From an uncultured Rhodospirillaceae bacterium (GTDB taxonomy: Bacteria > Pseudomonadota > Alphaproteobacteria > Reyranellales > Reyranellaceae), in the NCBI GenBank assembly GCA_945952105.1, contig CAMFGZ010000025.1:1-64000 (forward strand): a stretch of DNA of 64,000 nucleotides, given 5' to 3'. Below, one piece after another: positions 17,061 through 25,854 of this stretch. The notes beneath the pieces are model-generated. The model was given only the letters and a program-made list of their open reading frames with translations, did no database searches and was not told the origin of the DNA. Position numbers and translations under genes: made by a program. How positions within the stretch are numbered: the stretch's first letter is position 1; every line of letters starts with the position of its first letter.

Positions 17061-18548
17061 GTGATTCTAGCTGATTTTCAAGGCTATTTCAGAGGAGCCG
17101 CTCTCGCGGCCATCGCGTCGCTCGGTCTCATGGCCACGGAGCCGGCCTGGGCACGCCAGCCGACGGAGAGCTTTTCCGAGCTGGTCGACAAGCTAATGCC
17201 GACCGTCGTCAACATCACGACCACGCAGAACGTGCCCCAGCAGGGCCCGCGCCTGCGCGACATGCCCCAGCTCCCGCCCGGCTCGCCCTTCGAGGAACTC
17301 TTCAAGGAGTTCTTCGACAAGCGTGGCGGCGAGGAGCAGAAGCAGCGCCGCGGCACGTCGCTCGGCTCGGGCTTCGTGGTCGACGGCGAGGGCTACATCG
17401 TCACCAACAACCACGTGATCCAGGGTGCCGAGGACATCACGGTCATCTTCCGTGACGACACCCAGCTCAAGGCCAAGCTGGTCGGCTCCGACAGCCGCAT
17501 CGACCTTGCGCTGCTCAAGGTCGAGCCGCCGAACAAGAAGCCGCTGCCGGCGGTGAAGTGGGGCGATTCGGACAAGTCGCGGGTCGGCGACTGGGTGATC
17601 GCCATCGGCAACCCGTTCGGCATGGGCCATTCGGTGACGGCCGGCATCATCTCGGCGCGCGGCCGTTCGCTGAACGATTCGCTCGACGACTACCTGCAGA
17701 CCGACGCCGCCATCAACAAGGGCAACTCGGGCGGTCCGCTGTTCAACACGGACGGCGAGGTGATCGGCGTCAACACCGCGATCTACTCGCCCTCCGGGAC
17801 CAATGCGGGCCTCGCCTTCTCGATCCCGTCGAACCTCGTGAAGCAGGTCGCCGACCAGCTCCGCGAGTTCGGCAAGGTCAAGCGCGGCTGGATCGGCGTC
17901 AGCTACCAGAGCGTCACCGACGACATCGCCGATTCGTTCGGCCTCGATCGTGCGCGCGGCGTGCTGGTGGCCAACGTCACGGCCGACGGCCCGGCCGCCA
18001 AGGCCGGCCTGAAGCGCAACGACATCATCATCTCGTTCGGCGGCCAGGACGTGCTCGACCTGCGGCGCTTCCCGAAGATCGTCGCAAACGCCCGCGTGGG
18101 CAACACGGTCGACGTCGTCGTCTGGCGCGGGGGCAAGGAAGTGCCGCTGAAGCTGCGTGTCGGCGAGCAGGAAGAAGCCGAGAAGCAGAACACTTCGGCG
18201 CAGGGCGGCCCGAAGAAGCCCGCCGAGCCCGACCAGCCGGTGACCTCCACCATCGAGCAGCTCGGCCTTTCGCTTCAGAAGGTCACGGACCAGCTGCGCG
18301 AGCGCTATGGCCTCTCCGACCAGGTGAAGGGCGTGATCATCACCAAGGTGGCGGCCAACAGCCCGGCTGCGGAGAAGCAGCTCCAACCCGGTGACGTCAT
18401 CCTCGAGGTCGACCAGAAGCCGGTGACGACGCCGCAGGAAGTCACCGATCTCGTGACCAAGCTGCAGCAGCAGAAGAAGCGCTCCGTGCTGCTCTTCGTC
18501 GAACGCCAGGGCGACCCCCGGTTCGCAGCGCTGCGCCTGCAGAAGTAG
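17061..18548 (+). CDS. degQ: Do/DegQ-family periplasmic serine protease
   Basis: A 495-residue HtrA-family protease and chaperone of the cell envelope. A signal peptide ends near residue 31 (AWA). The trypsin-like domain carries the triad His118 (TNNHVIQ), Asp148 (SRIDLALL) and Ser223 (KGNSGGPLF), followed by two PDZ domains (about 275-375 and 400-495). The GTG at 17061 with GGAGG 6 nt upstream gives a clean signal peptide; longer in-frame starts would not. It follows hflKC across a terminator, so it may have its own promoter. The name degP or mucD would be equally acceptable. Confidence 0.92.
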   Translation: MILADFQGYFRGAALAAIASLGLMATEPAWARQPTESFSELVDKLMPTVVNITTTQNVPQQGPRLRDMPQLPPGSPFEELFKEFFDKRGGEEQKQRRGTSLGSGFVVDGEGYIVTNNHVIQGAEDITVIFRDDTQLKAKLVGSDSRIDLALLKVEPPNKKPLPAVKWGDSDKSRVGDWVIAIGNPFGMGHSVTAGIISARGRSLNDSLDDYLQTDAAINKGNSGGPLFNTDGEVIGVNTAIYSPSGTNAGLAFSIPSNLVKQVADQLREFGKVKRGWIGVSYQSVTDDIADSFGLDRARGVLVANVTADGPAAKAGLKRNDIIISFGGQDVLDLRRFPKIVANARVGNTVDVVVWRGGKEVPLKLRVGEQEEAEKQNTSAQGGPKKPAEPDQPVTSTIEQLGLSLQKVTDQLRERYGLSDQVKGVIITKVAANSPAAEKQLQPGDVILEVDQKPVTTPQEVTDLVTKLQQQKKRSVLLFVERQGDPRFAALRLQK

Positions 18549-18568
18549 GCTTCGTCTCCCAACAAACG

Positions 18569-18598
18569 AAAAGGCCGCGCACTGCGCGGCCTTTTTGC
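18569..18598 (+). terminator. Rho-independent terminator after degQ
   Basis: AAAGGCCGCGC pairs with GCGCGGCCTTT around a short loop (ACT) and runs into TTTTTGCTT, 21 bp after the degQ stop. Confidence 0.88.
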
Positions 18599-18606
18599 TT
18601 ATTGGA

Positions 18607-18673
18607 GCGCGCCACTCCAGTGGCGCTCATGCTTCGCGGGCGGACAAAGAAGAGCGCCACTGGAGTGGCGCGC
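18607..18673. repeat. 21-bp perfect inverted repeat of nested palindromes
   Basis: The arms at 18607-18627 and 18653-18673 are exact inverse complements separated by 25 bp. Each arm is itself nearly palindromic (GCGCCACT-CC-AGTGGCGC), so the DNA can form either one long hairpin or two short ones, as in REP/BIME elements. It lies between the degQ terminator and the end of the minus-strand reductase gene. Confidence 0.85.
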
Positions 18674-18689
18674 TTCAAGGCGGTTTCGG

Positions 18690-19694
18690 CTAACCGATCT
18701 TCACCACCAGCTTGCCGAAGTTCTCGCCCTTGAGCAGGCCCATGAAGGCCTCGGGCGCCCTGGCCAGCCCGTCGACCACGGTCTCGCGGCTCTTCAGCTT
18801 GCCCGACGCCACCAGCCCGCCGACCTCGTTCACGAAGTCTCCCATCAGGGCCACGTGGTCGGAGACGATGAAGCCCTGCAGGGTGAGGCGGCGCTGGACG
18901 ATGGTGAACATCTTCTCCGGCCCGGCGATCGGCGTCGCGTCCTGGTATTCCGAGATGGCGCCGCAGAAGGCGACGCGGCCGAAATTGTTCAGGCGCGCAA
19001 AGACGGCGTGGAAGATCTTGCCGCCCACATTCTCGAAGTCGGCATCGATGCCCTGCGGGCAGAGCTTGTCGAGCACCGCGCCCACGTCGCGTTCGGTCTT
19101 GTGGTTGAAGCAGGCGTCGTAGCCCGCCTCGCGCACCGCCCACTGGCACTTCTGCTCGTCGCCGGCGCAGCCCACGACCCGGGCGCCCGCTAGCTTGGCG
19201 AGCTGGCCCGCCACCTGGCCGACCGCGCCGGTGGCGGCCGAGACGAACACGGTCTCGCCTTCCTTGGGCTTGCAGATGTGCCTGATGCCGTACCAGGCGG
19301 TGAAGCTCGGCATGCCCAGCACGCCGAGATAGGCCGAGAGCGGCAGGCCGGCGGCGTCGATCTTGCGCAGCCCCTTGCCGTCATGGACCGTGTGCGTGGC
19401 CCAGTTCAGCATGCCCATCACGATGTCGCCCTTGGCGTAACGCGGGTTCCTGGACGCCACGACCTCGCCGACCGAGCCGCCGGTCAGCGGCTTGTCGAGT
19501 TCAAAGGGCGGCGTGTAGGACCGCAGTTCGGTCATGCGCGGGCGCATGTAGGGATCGAGCGACAGGAAGCGCTGCGCCACCAGGATCTGGCCGTCGGCGA
19601 GAGCGGGCAGGGTGACGGTCTCGCTGCGGAAGCAATCGGCGGTGACGTCGCCCTCGGGGCGCTTCGCGAGAACGATCTGCTGCACGTCGGTCAT
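18690..19694 (-). CDS. NADP-dependent medium-chain oxidoreductase
   Basis: A 334-residue zinc-free medium-chain reductase of the CurA/prostaglandin reductase group, which reduces the double bond of alpha,beta-unsaturated carbonyls with NADPH. It has the N-terminal RFLSLDPYMRPRM motif and the Rossmann segment VFVSAATGAVGQVAGQLAKL (about residues 148-167) with AGARVVGCAGD. The ATG overlaps the stop of serB by four bases (ATGA), so it is translationally coupled behind serB; why it is paired with serine synthesis is unclear. Confidence 0.88.
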   Translation of the reverse strand: MTDVQQIVLAKRPEGDVTADCFRSETVTLPALADGQILVAQRFLSLDPYMRPRMTELRSYTPPFELDKPLTGGSVGEVVASRNPRYAKGDIVMGMLNWATHTVHDGKGLRKIDAAGLPLSAYLGVLGMPSFTAWYGIRHICKPKEGETVFVSAATGAVGQVAGQLAKLAGARVVGCAGDEQKCQWAVREAGYDACFNHKTERDVGAVLDKLCPQGIDADFENVGGKIFHAVFARLNNFGRVAFCGAISEYQDATPIAGPEKMFTIVQRRLTLQGFIVSDHVALMGDFVNEVGGLVASGKLKSRETVVDGLARAPEAFMGLLKGENFGKLVVKIG

Positions 19695-20572
19695 GGGTCT
19701 TTCCTCCGTTCGAAGTCGCTGCGGCGATAGCCCTGCAGGTAGAGCAGCGCCGTGAGATCGCCGTGGTCGATGCGCGCGGGCACCTGGGCCGCGACGGCCG
19801 GCTTGGCGTGGAAGGCGACGCCGAGGCCGGCTGCCTTGAGCATCGGCAGGTCGTTGGCGCCGTCACCGACGGTCACGGCATCGGCGACGGTGAGGCCCCG
19901 CTCGCCGGCCAGCCGCTGCAGGGTCGTGAGCTTGGCTTCCTTGCCGAGGATCGGCCGGCCGACCGTGCCGGCCAGCGATGCGCCGTCATGCTCCAGCACG
20001 TTGGCAGCATCGAGGTCGAAGCCCAGCGCCTTGCGCACCATCGCGGTGAAGTAGGTGAAGCCGCCGGAGACCAGCGCGCAATAGGCGCCGTGTTTCTTCA
20101 TCGTCGCGACCAGCGTGGCGCCGCCCGGCATGTAGCGGATGCGCGTCGCGGCCTCGTCGAGCCGCCCGACCGGCAGGCCCTTAAGCAGGCCGACCCGCTC
20201 CTCGAGCGCGCCGGCGAAGTCGATCTCGCCGTTCATGGCCCGGGCGGTGATGCCGGCGATCTTCTCGCGCAGGCCGAGAAAATCGGCCAGCTCGTCGAGC
20301 ATCTCGTTATGGATCATGGTCGATTCCATGTCCGCGACGAGCAGCTTCCTGCGCCGACCCATGGCCGACAACGCGACGGCGTCGACGCCGGGCAGGCTCA
20401 CGGACACGGCGGTTCCCTCGAACGGCAGGTCGCACGCGATGCCCTTGTCGAGCCAATCCGGCGCGCCGACGGCGGCGCCGCCGCTCTTCAGGGCTTCGGT
20501 GGCGGCCGCGACGACTGCGTCGGTGACGGCGGGGCGGGACGGATCGGAGATCAGGACCAGGATGTTTTTCAC
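19691..20572 (-). CDS. serB: Phosphoserine phosphatase SerB
   Basis: A 293-residue HAD-superfamily phosphatase for the last step of serine synthesis. HAD motif I is LLVADMESTMI (about residues 77-87; first Asp nucleophile, with Glu where many enzymes have Asp), motif II is CALVSGGFTYF, and motif III/IV is VGDGANDLPMLKAAG. An N-terminal ACT-like region precedes the HAD domain. The GTG at 20572 gives a typical KNILVLISDP beginning, though its ribosome site is close, so the exact start is uncertain. Divergent from miaA by 51 bp. Confidence 0.93.
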   Translation of the reverse strand: MKNILVLISDPSRPAVTDAVVAAATEALKSGGAAVGAPDWLDKGIACDLPFEGTAVSVSLPGVDAVALSAMGRRRKLLVADMESTMIHNEMLDELADFLGLREKIAGITARAMNGEIDFAGALEERVGLLKGLPVGRLDEAATRIRYMPGGATLVATMKKHGAYCALVSGGFTYFTAMVRKALGFDLDAANVLEHDGASLAGTVGRPILGKEAKLTTLQRLAGERGLTVADAVTVGDGANDLPMLKAAGLGVAFHAKPAVAAQVPARIDHGDLTALLYLQGYRRSDFERRKDP

Positions 20573-20623
20573 GCCTCCGGCTCTAGCGGCGGGGTCGCGG
20601 ATTTGCAAACAGTGCGCCGGCTC

Positions 20624-21559
20624 ATGATTTCGCAAGGACAGCCCCTCGTCATCGTCGTCACCGGACCGACCGCAAGTGGCAAGTCGGCGCTCGCGCTCGC
20701 GCTCGCCGAACGCCGTGGTGGCACCGTGATCAACGCCGATGCAATGCAGACCTACGATGCCTTCCCGATCCTGACGGCGCAGCCGACCGCCGAGGAGCGG
20801 GCGCGGGCACCGCATGCGCTCTACGGCGTCCTGCCGCTCGGCGAGATCGTGTCGGCAGCGCGCTGGCGCACGATGGCGACCGACGAGATCGAACGCACAC
20901 TGGGCGAAGGCCGCCTGCCCATCCTGTGCGGTGGCTCGGGCCTCTACCTGCGCACCCTGATGAAGGGCATCGCGCCCATTCCCGACGCGCCGGCCGAACT
21001 GCGCGAGCAGGCCAATGCCGACTGGGCCGCCCTGGGTGCCGGGGCGTTCCGGGCGCGGTTGGCCCGGCACGATCCCGCCATCGTCGCCCGGCTGAAGCCG
21101 GGGGACCGTCAGCGCCATGTCCGCGCCTGGGAGGTCTGGCAGGCGACAGGGCGTCCCCTGAGTGCCTGGCAGGAGGGCGAAGCCTCGGCGGCGCCATGGA
21201 GCTTCGTCACGGTGCTGCTGGCGCCGGAGCGGCCCTGGCTGCGCGACCGTATCGAGGCCCGGTTCGACGACATGCTGGCCGGCGGCATCGCGGCCGAGGC
21301 GCGCGCCGTCTTCGATCGCCGGCCCGACCCGGCGTGGCCCGGCCTGAAAGCCCATGGCGCCCCCGAACTGTTCCGCCACTTCCGGGGTGAGATGTCGCTC
21401 GACGAGGTCCGGCGGGTCGCCATCGACCATACGCGCCAGTATGCGAAGCGCCAGATGACGTGGTTCCGGCATCAGATGACACCAGATCTGGTGTTCGACC
21501 CGAGGGCTGATCAATCTCTGGGCGCGATTGAGAAATTTTTGGACAATCCAGACACCTGA
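20624..21559 (+). CDS. miaA: tRNA dimethylallyltransferase MiaA
   Basis: A 311-residue enzyme that adds a dimethylallyl group to A37 of tRNAs reading codons starting with U. It has the P-loop GPTASGKSALALALAE (about residues 14-29), the catalytic INADAMQTYDAFPILTAQPT segment (usual Asp-Ser is Asp-Ala here), LCGGSGLYLRTLMKG, and the C-terminal DHTRQYAKRQMTWFR signature. Length is normal. In alphaproteobacteria miaA often sits between serB and ilvB, as here. Confidence 0.95.
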   Translation: MISQGQPLVIVVTGPTASGKSALALALAERRGGTVINADAMQTYDAFPILTAQPTAEERARAPHALYGVLPLGEIVSAARWRTMATDEIERTLGEGRLPILCGGSGLYLRTLMKGIAPIPDAPAELREQANADWAALGAGAFRARLARHDPAIVARLKPGDRQRHVRAWEVWQATGRPLSAWQEGEASAAPWSFVTVLLAPERPWLRDRIEARFDDMLAGGIAAEARAVFDRRPDPAWPGLKAHGAPELFRHFRGEMSLDEVRRVAIDHTRQYAKRQMTWFRHQMTPDLVFDPRADQSLGAIEKFLDNPDT

Positions 21560-21584
21560 AACTTTGCGTTTCGGTCTTTTTGGA

Positions 21585-21613
21585 TTGACCCGCCCCTACC
21601 CGGCCACTATGTT
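21585..21613 (+). promoter_or_regulatory. Predicted promoter of ilvBN
   Basis: TTGACC (21585-21590), a 17-bp spacer, and TATGTT (21608-21613) form a good sigma-70 match 55-80 bp upstream of the ilvB GTG, placing the transcript start near 21620. Confidence 0.6.
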
Positions 21614-21621
21614 CCGCCGCG

Positions 21622-21643
21622 CCGCAAAACCCCCGTTTTGCGG
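21622..21643 (+). promoter_or_regulatory. Hairpin in the ilvB leader
   Basis: CCGCAAAAC (21622-21630) and GTTTTGCGG (21635-21643) form a perfect 9-bp stem with a CCCC loop at the predicted 5' end of the ilvBN mRNA, 24 bp before the start codon. It lacks a following U-run, so 5' stabilisation or a protein-binding site is as likely as termination of miaA. Confidence 0.55.
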
Positions 21644-21667
21644 CACATTTGTCAGAAGGAGAGCACT

Positions 21668-23443
21668 GTGACGAAGCCCGAGGAGTCCGCCACGACCGGC
21701 GCCGATCTGTTGGTGAAAGCCCTGATCGACGAGGAAGTCGAGGTCGTCTTCGGCTATCCCGGTGGCGCCGTCCTTCCGATCTACGATTCGCTCTTCAAGC
21801 AGAACCGGCTGCGCCACGTATTGGTGCGCCACGAGCAGGCGGCCGTGCACGCGGCCGAAGGTTATGCCCGTTCGACCGGCAAGGTCGGCGTGGTGCTGGT
21901 GACCTCGGGTCCCGGCGCGACCAATGCCGTGACCGGGCTCACCGACGCGCTGATGGATTCGATCCCGATCGTCTGCCTGACGGGCCAGGTGCCGACCCAC
22001 CTGATCGGCAACGACGCCTTCCAGGAAGCCGACACGACCGGCATCACGCGTCCCTGCACCAAGCACAATTACCTGGTGAAGTCGGTCGGCGATCTCGCAC
22101 GCTCGGTCCATGAGGCCTTCTACGTGGCGCGCTCCGGCCGTCCGGGCCCGGTCGTCATCGACCTGCCCAAGGACGTGCTGATGAACAAGCACGAGTATGT
22201 GCCGCCGCCCAAGGTCGCGGTGACGCACAAGAGCTACCGGCCGCAGACCAAGCCCGATCCGAAGAAGATCGAGCAGGCGATCGAGATGATGGCCAATGCC
22301 AGGCGTCCGGTGTTCTACGCCGGTGGCGGCGTCATCAACTCCGGCCCCAGGGCCTCGAAGTTGCTGACCCAGCTCGTGCATCTCACGGGCTATCCGGTCA
22401 CCAACACGCTGATGGGACTCGGTGCCTTCCCGGCATCGGACAAGCAGTTCCTCGGCATGCTGGGCATGCACGGCACCTACGAAGCCAATCTGGCGATGCA
22501 CGGCTGCGACGTGATGATCAACATCGGCGCGCGCTTCGACGATCGCATCACCGGCAACCTGTCGAAGTTCTCGCCGGGCTCGAAGAAGATCCACGTCGAC
22601 ATCGATCCGTCCTCGATCAACAAGAACGTGCATGTCGACCTCGCCATCGTGGGCGACGCGACGCTCGTGCTCGAAGAGATGATCAAGGTCTGGAAGGCGA
22701 AGCAGCCGAGGGTCGACCAGAAGGCCCTGAAGGCGTGGTGGGCCGAGATCGACACGTGGCGCGCGCGCAACTGCCTCGCCTACAAGCCGAACAAGCAGGT
22801 GATCAAGCCGCAGTATGCGCTGGAGCGGCTCTATCACCACATCAAGGACAAGGACCACTACATCACCACCGAAGTGGGCCAGCACCAGATGTGGGCGGCT
22901 CAGTTCCTGAAGTTCGAGCAGCCCAACCGCTGGATGACCTCCGGCGGCCTCGGCACGATGGGCTACGGCTTCCCGGCGGCGCTGGGCGTGCAGATCGCCC
23001 ATCCCGAGGCACTGGTCATCGACGTGGCGGGCGAAGCCTCGATCCTGATGAACATCCAGGAGCTCTCGACGGCGGCGCAATATCGCCTGCCGGTGAAGAT
23101 CTTCGTGCTGAACAACCACTACATGGGCATGGTCCGCCAGTGGCAGGAACTGCTGCACGGCGGGCGCTATTCGGAGAGCTACTCGGAGTCGTTGCCCGAC
23201 TTCGTGAAGGTGGCCGACGCGTTCGGCGCCAAGGGCCTGCGCTGCGAGGACCCGGCCAAGCTCGACGACACGATCAAGGAGATGATCGAGCTCAAGCATC
23301 CGGTCATCGTCGACGTCATCGTCGACGAGAAGGAGAACTGCTTCCCGATGATTCCCTCGGGTGCGGCGCATAACGAGATGCTGCTGGGTCCGGAGGACAG
23401 GCAGTCCACGACGGTGTCGGAAGAAGGCATGGTGCTGGTGTGA
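21668..23443 (+). CDS. ilvB: Acetolactate synthase large subunit
   Basis: A 591-residue TPP- and FAD-dependent enzyme that makes acetolactate or acetohydroxybutyrate, the first common step of Val, Leu and Ile synthesis. The catalytic Glu is in VRHEQAAVHAAEGYAR (about residue 56), the FAD domain is central, and the TPP/Mg motif is AGEASILMNIQEL near 458. The GTG at 21668 has AAGGAG 7-8 nt upstream; an upstream TTG lies inside the leader hairpin and is unlikely. The stop overlaps the ilvN GTG start. Confidence 0.96.
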   Translation: MTKPEESATTGADLLVKALIDEEVEVVFGYPGGAVLPIYDSLFKQNRLRHVLVRHEQAAVHAAEGYARSTGKVGVVLVTSGPGATNAVTGLTDALMDSIPIVCLTGQVPTHLIGNDAFQEADTTGITRPCTKHNYLVKSVGDLARSVHEAFYVARSGRPGPVVIDLPKDVLMNKHEYVPPPKVAVTHKSYRPQTKPDPKKIEQAIEMMANARRPVFYAGGGVINSGPRASKLLTQLVHLTGYPVTNTLMGLGAFPASDKQFLGMLGMHGTYEANLAMHGCDVMINIGARFDDRITGNLSKFSPGSKKIHVDIDPSSINKNVHVDLAIVGDATLVLEEMIKVWKAKQPRVDQKALKAWWAEIDTWRARNCLAYKPNKQVIKPQYALERLYHHIKDKDHYITTEVGQHQMWAAQFLKFEQPNRWMTSGGLGTMGYGFPAALGVQIAHPEALVIDVAGEASILMNIQELSTAAQYRLPVKIFVLNNHYMGMVRQWQELLHGGRYSESYSESLPDFVKVADAFGAKGLRCEDPAKLDDTIKEMIELKHPVIVDVIVDEKENCFPMIPSGAAHNEMLLGPEDRQSTTVSEEGMVLV

Positions 23444-23949
23444 GCAAGGATACGATCGTCGCCCATACCATCTCCGTCCTGGTGGCCAATGAGCCCGGCA
23501 TCCTCGCGCGCGTGGTCGGTCTGTTCTCGGGCCGCGGCTACAACATCGAGAGCCTGACCGTCGCGGAGACCAACGCGAAGGAAAGCCAGTCCCGCATCAC
23601 CATCGTGACCAAGGGCACGCCGATGATCATCGAGCAGATCAAGGCGCAGCTCGACCGTCTCGTGCCGGTCTATCGCGTGCGCGACCTCACGGTCGAGGGC
23701 CCGCACATCGAGCGCGAGCTGGCGCTGGTGAAGGTGAGGGGCGTCGGCGAGAAGCGGGTCGAGGCGCTGCGCCTCGCCGACGTGTTCCGCGCCAAGGTGA
23801 TCGATGCCAAGTCCGATTCCTTCGTCTTCGAGGTCACGGGCAACAGCGACAAGGTGCAGACCTTCATCGGCCTGATGGAGACGCTGGGCCTCGTCGATGT
23901 CGGCCGCACCGGCATCGTCGCCATGTCGCGCGGCGGCGAGGCGCTTTAA
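23440..23949 (+). CDS. ilvN: Acetolactate synthase small (regulatory) subunit
   Basis: A 169-residue regulatory partner of IlvB. Its N-terminal ACT domain (HTISVLVANEPGILARVVGL, about residues 9-28, then GRGYNIESLTV) binds valine for feedback inhibition, and a C-terminal ALS domain follows (residues about 85-169). It starts at a GTG overlapping the ilvB stop, ensuring equal synthesis of the subunits. Confidence 0.96.
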   Translation: MSKDTIVAHTISVLVANEPGILARVVGLFSGRGYNIESLTVAETNAKESQSRITIVTKGTPMIIEQIKAQLDRLVPVYRVRDLTVEGPHIERELALVKVRGVGEKRVEALRLADVFRAKVIDAKSDSFVFEVTGNSDKVQTFIGLMETLGLVDVGRTGIVAMSRGGEAL

Positions 23950-23957
23950 TTATCGTT

Positions 23958-23980
23958 CCTCCCCCGTAAGACGGGGGAGG
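23958..23980. repeat. CTCCCCCG/CGGGGGAG hairpin repeat
   Basis: CCTCCCCCGT (23958-23967) and ACGGGGGAGG (23971-23980) form a perfect 10-bp stem with a 3-nt loop, 8 bp after ilvN. A close copy lies at 58021-58041. It may act as a stem-only terminator between ilvN and the convergent lipoprotein gene. Confidence 0.75.
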
Positions 23981-23997
23981 TGGAGAGTTCGAGCTCG

Positions 23998-24543
23998 CTA
24001 GTAGTTCGACAGGCCCTTGATCGAGGCGACGCGGCCCTCGATCTCGGCGAGGTTCGCCGGCGTCTTGTCGATCACGAACAGCGCCTGGGTGCGGCCGTTC
24101 ATCTGCAGGGGATCGCCGCCCTCGCGCTGCTGCATCTCGCCAAGGAAGGTGCCGGCCGGACGGCAGGTCGGGGTGGCGCTCAGGCCGCCGAAATTGACCC
24201 CGGGATAGCGCAGGCAGATCTGGGTGATCTGCTGGCCGCTCGAATCGCTGGTGTTTTCGACCATCCACTGGCCCTGGAAGATGCGGCGCTGGCCGACCAT
24301 CCAGACGAGGTCCCGCCCGTCCGCCGTGGAATAGTGGATCTGTGCCGGGCCGTTGCCGCGGGTCCACAGCCAGGTGTGATTGCGCATCGCCCGGGCGGCC
24401 CCGTGCAGCGTCGAGTTCTCCGCGGCGTAGTCGATGCCCGGCATGGCGACGGCCGGGTTGGTCGGCGCGTCGGAGGGCTGGGAGCAGGCCGCCAGTGCGA
24501 GTGCCAGGGATGCGAGAACGGGCAAGGAGCGAAGGGTCGACAT
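23998..24543 (-). CDS. Predicted lipoprotein of unknown function
   Basis: A 181-residue protein with a lipoprotein signal peptide (MSTLRSLPVLASLALALAAC, lipobox LAAC at residues 17-20). The mature part has NHTWLWTRGNGPAQIHYS and RIFQGQWMVENT motifs and two further Cys that could form a disulfide (ICLRYPG and PTCRPAG). I do not recognise a named domain. An ATG 57 nt upstream would bury the signal peptide, so 24543 is preferred. It is divergent from ilvC and convergent with ilvN. Confidence 0.75.
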   Translation of the reverse strand: MSTLRSLPVLASLALALAACSQPSDAPTNPAVAMPGIDYAAENSTLHGAARAMRNHTWLWTRGNGPAQIHYSTADGRDLVWMVGQRRIFQGQWMVENTSDSSGQQITQICLRYPGVNFGGLSATPTCRPAGTFLGEMQQREGGDPLQMNGRTQALFVIDKTPANLAEIEGRVASIKGLSNY

Positions 24544-24716
24544 ATCGGGCTTTCCTCGGAAACTGACGGGGCTTGGGTGGCCTCGACCCACGCATACCAT
24601 ATGTAGAAGCGCAGGGTGGACATGCGATAAGGCGGGATTCGAGGCTGGTTTTTACGGGCCGGTTTGTCTACTAACCCCCGTTCTTTGCGAGAAGTCAGCC
24701 AGGAGGAATGGCGCCA

Positions 24717-25736
24717 ATGCGTGTCTACTACGATCGTGATGCCGACGTGAACCTGATCAAGGGCAAGAAGGTCCTGATCGTCGGTTACGGCAGCCAGGGC
24801 CATGCCCACGCCATGAACCTGCGCGATTCGGGCGTCAAGGACGTGCGCATTGCACTCAAGGCCGGCTCCGCCACGATCAAGAAGGCCGAGGGCGCTGGCT
24901 TCACCGTGATGACCCCGGCCGAGGGCGCCAAGTGGGCCGACATCGTGATGATGCTGACCCCGGACGAGCTGCAGTCGGACATCTACAACGCCGACCTCGA
25001 CGCCAACATGAAGCAGGGCGCGGCGCTGGCCTTCGCGCACGGCCTCAACGTCCACTTCAACCTGCTGACGCCGCGTTCCGACCTCGACGTGTTCATGATC
25101 GCGCCGAAGGGCCCCGGCCACACCGTGCGCTCCGAGTATGTGCGCGGCGGCGGCGTGCCCTGCCTCGTGGCGGTGGCGCAGAACTCCTCGGGCAACGCGC
25201 TCGAAATCGCGCTCAGCTACTCGTCGGCGGTGGGCGGCGGTCGCGCCGGCACCATCGAGACGTCGTTCAAGGAAGAGTGCGAGACCGACCTGTTCGGCGA
25301 GCAGGTCGTCCTGTGCGGCGGCCTCGTCGAGCTGATCAAGGCCGGCTACGAGACGCTGGTCGAGGCGGGCTACGCGCCTGAGATGGCGTACTTCGAGTGC
25401 CTGCACGAGGTGAAGCTGATCGTCGACCTCATCTTCGAGGGCGGCATCGCCAACATGAACTACTCGATCTCCAACACCGCCGAGTATGGCGAGTACAAGA
25501 CCGGCCCGCGCATCGTGACCGCCGAGACCAAGGCCGAGATGAAGCGCGTGCTGGAAGACATCCAGTCGGGCCGCTTCGCCCGCGACTGGATGCTGGAGAA
25601 CAAGGTCAACCAGGCCTCGTTCAAGGCCACGCGCAAGCGCATGTCGGAGCACCCGATCGAGGAGATCGGCGAGAAGCTCCGCGCGATGATGCCGTGGATC
25701 AAGGAGAAGGCCTTGGTGGACAAGGCGCGCAACTAG
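24717..25736 (+). CDS. ilvC: Ketol-acid reductoisomerase (class I)
   Basis: A 339-residue NADPH- and Mg-dependent enzyme that rearranges and reduces acetolactate to dihydroxyvalerate, the second step of Val/Leu/Ile synthesis. It has the Rossmann motif GYGSQGHAHAMNLRDSG (about residues 22-38), AFAHGLNVHF, and the metal-site segments KEECETDLFGEQ and EGGIANMNYSIS. AGGAGG (24701-24706) is 10 nt from the ATG at 24717 but only 1 nt from the ATG at 24708, and MRVYYDRDADV is the standard N-terminus. Length equals the class I norm. Confidence 0.97.
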   Translation: MRVYYDRDADVNLIKGKKVLIVGYGSQGHAHAMNLRDSGVKDVRIALKAGSATIKKAEGAGFTVMTPAEGAKWADIVMMLTPDELQSDIYNADLDANMKQGAALAFAHGLNVHFNLLTPRSDLDVFMIAPKGPGHTVRSEYVRGGGVPCLVAVAQNSSGNALEIALSYSSAVGGGRAGTIETSFKEECETDLFGEQVVLCGGLVELIKAGYETLVEAGYAPEMAYFECLHEVKLIVDLIFEGGIANMNYSISNTAEYGEYKTGPRIVTAETKAEMKRVLEDIQSGRFARDWMLENKVNQASFKATRKRMSEHPIEEIGEKLRAMMPWIKEKALVDKARN

Positions 25737-25807
25737 CGCGCCTTGGACGCCGGCGGGCGGCAGCGCTTGTAATCAAGCGCGAGAGCCCGCACCGGGCAGA
25801 AAGAATG

Positions 25808-25836
25808 AAGGCGCCGAAACCCGGCGCCTTTTTCTT
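25808..25836 (+). terminator. Rho-independent terminator after ilvC
   Basis: AAGGCGCC (25808-25815) pairs with GGCGCCTT (25823-25830), followed by TTTCTT. It ends the ilvC transcript. Confidence 0.85.
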
Positions 25837-25854
25837 GTCCGTTCTGCACTGACC

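Noticed and set aside
19691..21514. SerB with a 300-residue N-terminal extension
   Set aside because: The extension is the antisense of miaA; SerB begins at 20572.
24604..24700. Riboswitch or leader peptide before ilvC
   Set aside because: No branched-chain codon run and no recognisable riboswitch core in this stretch.
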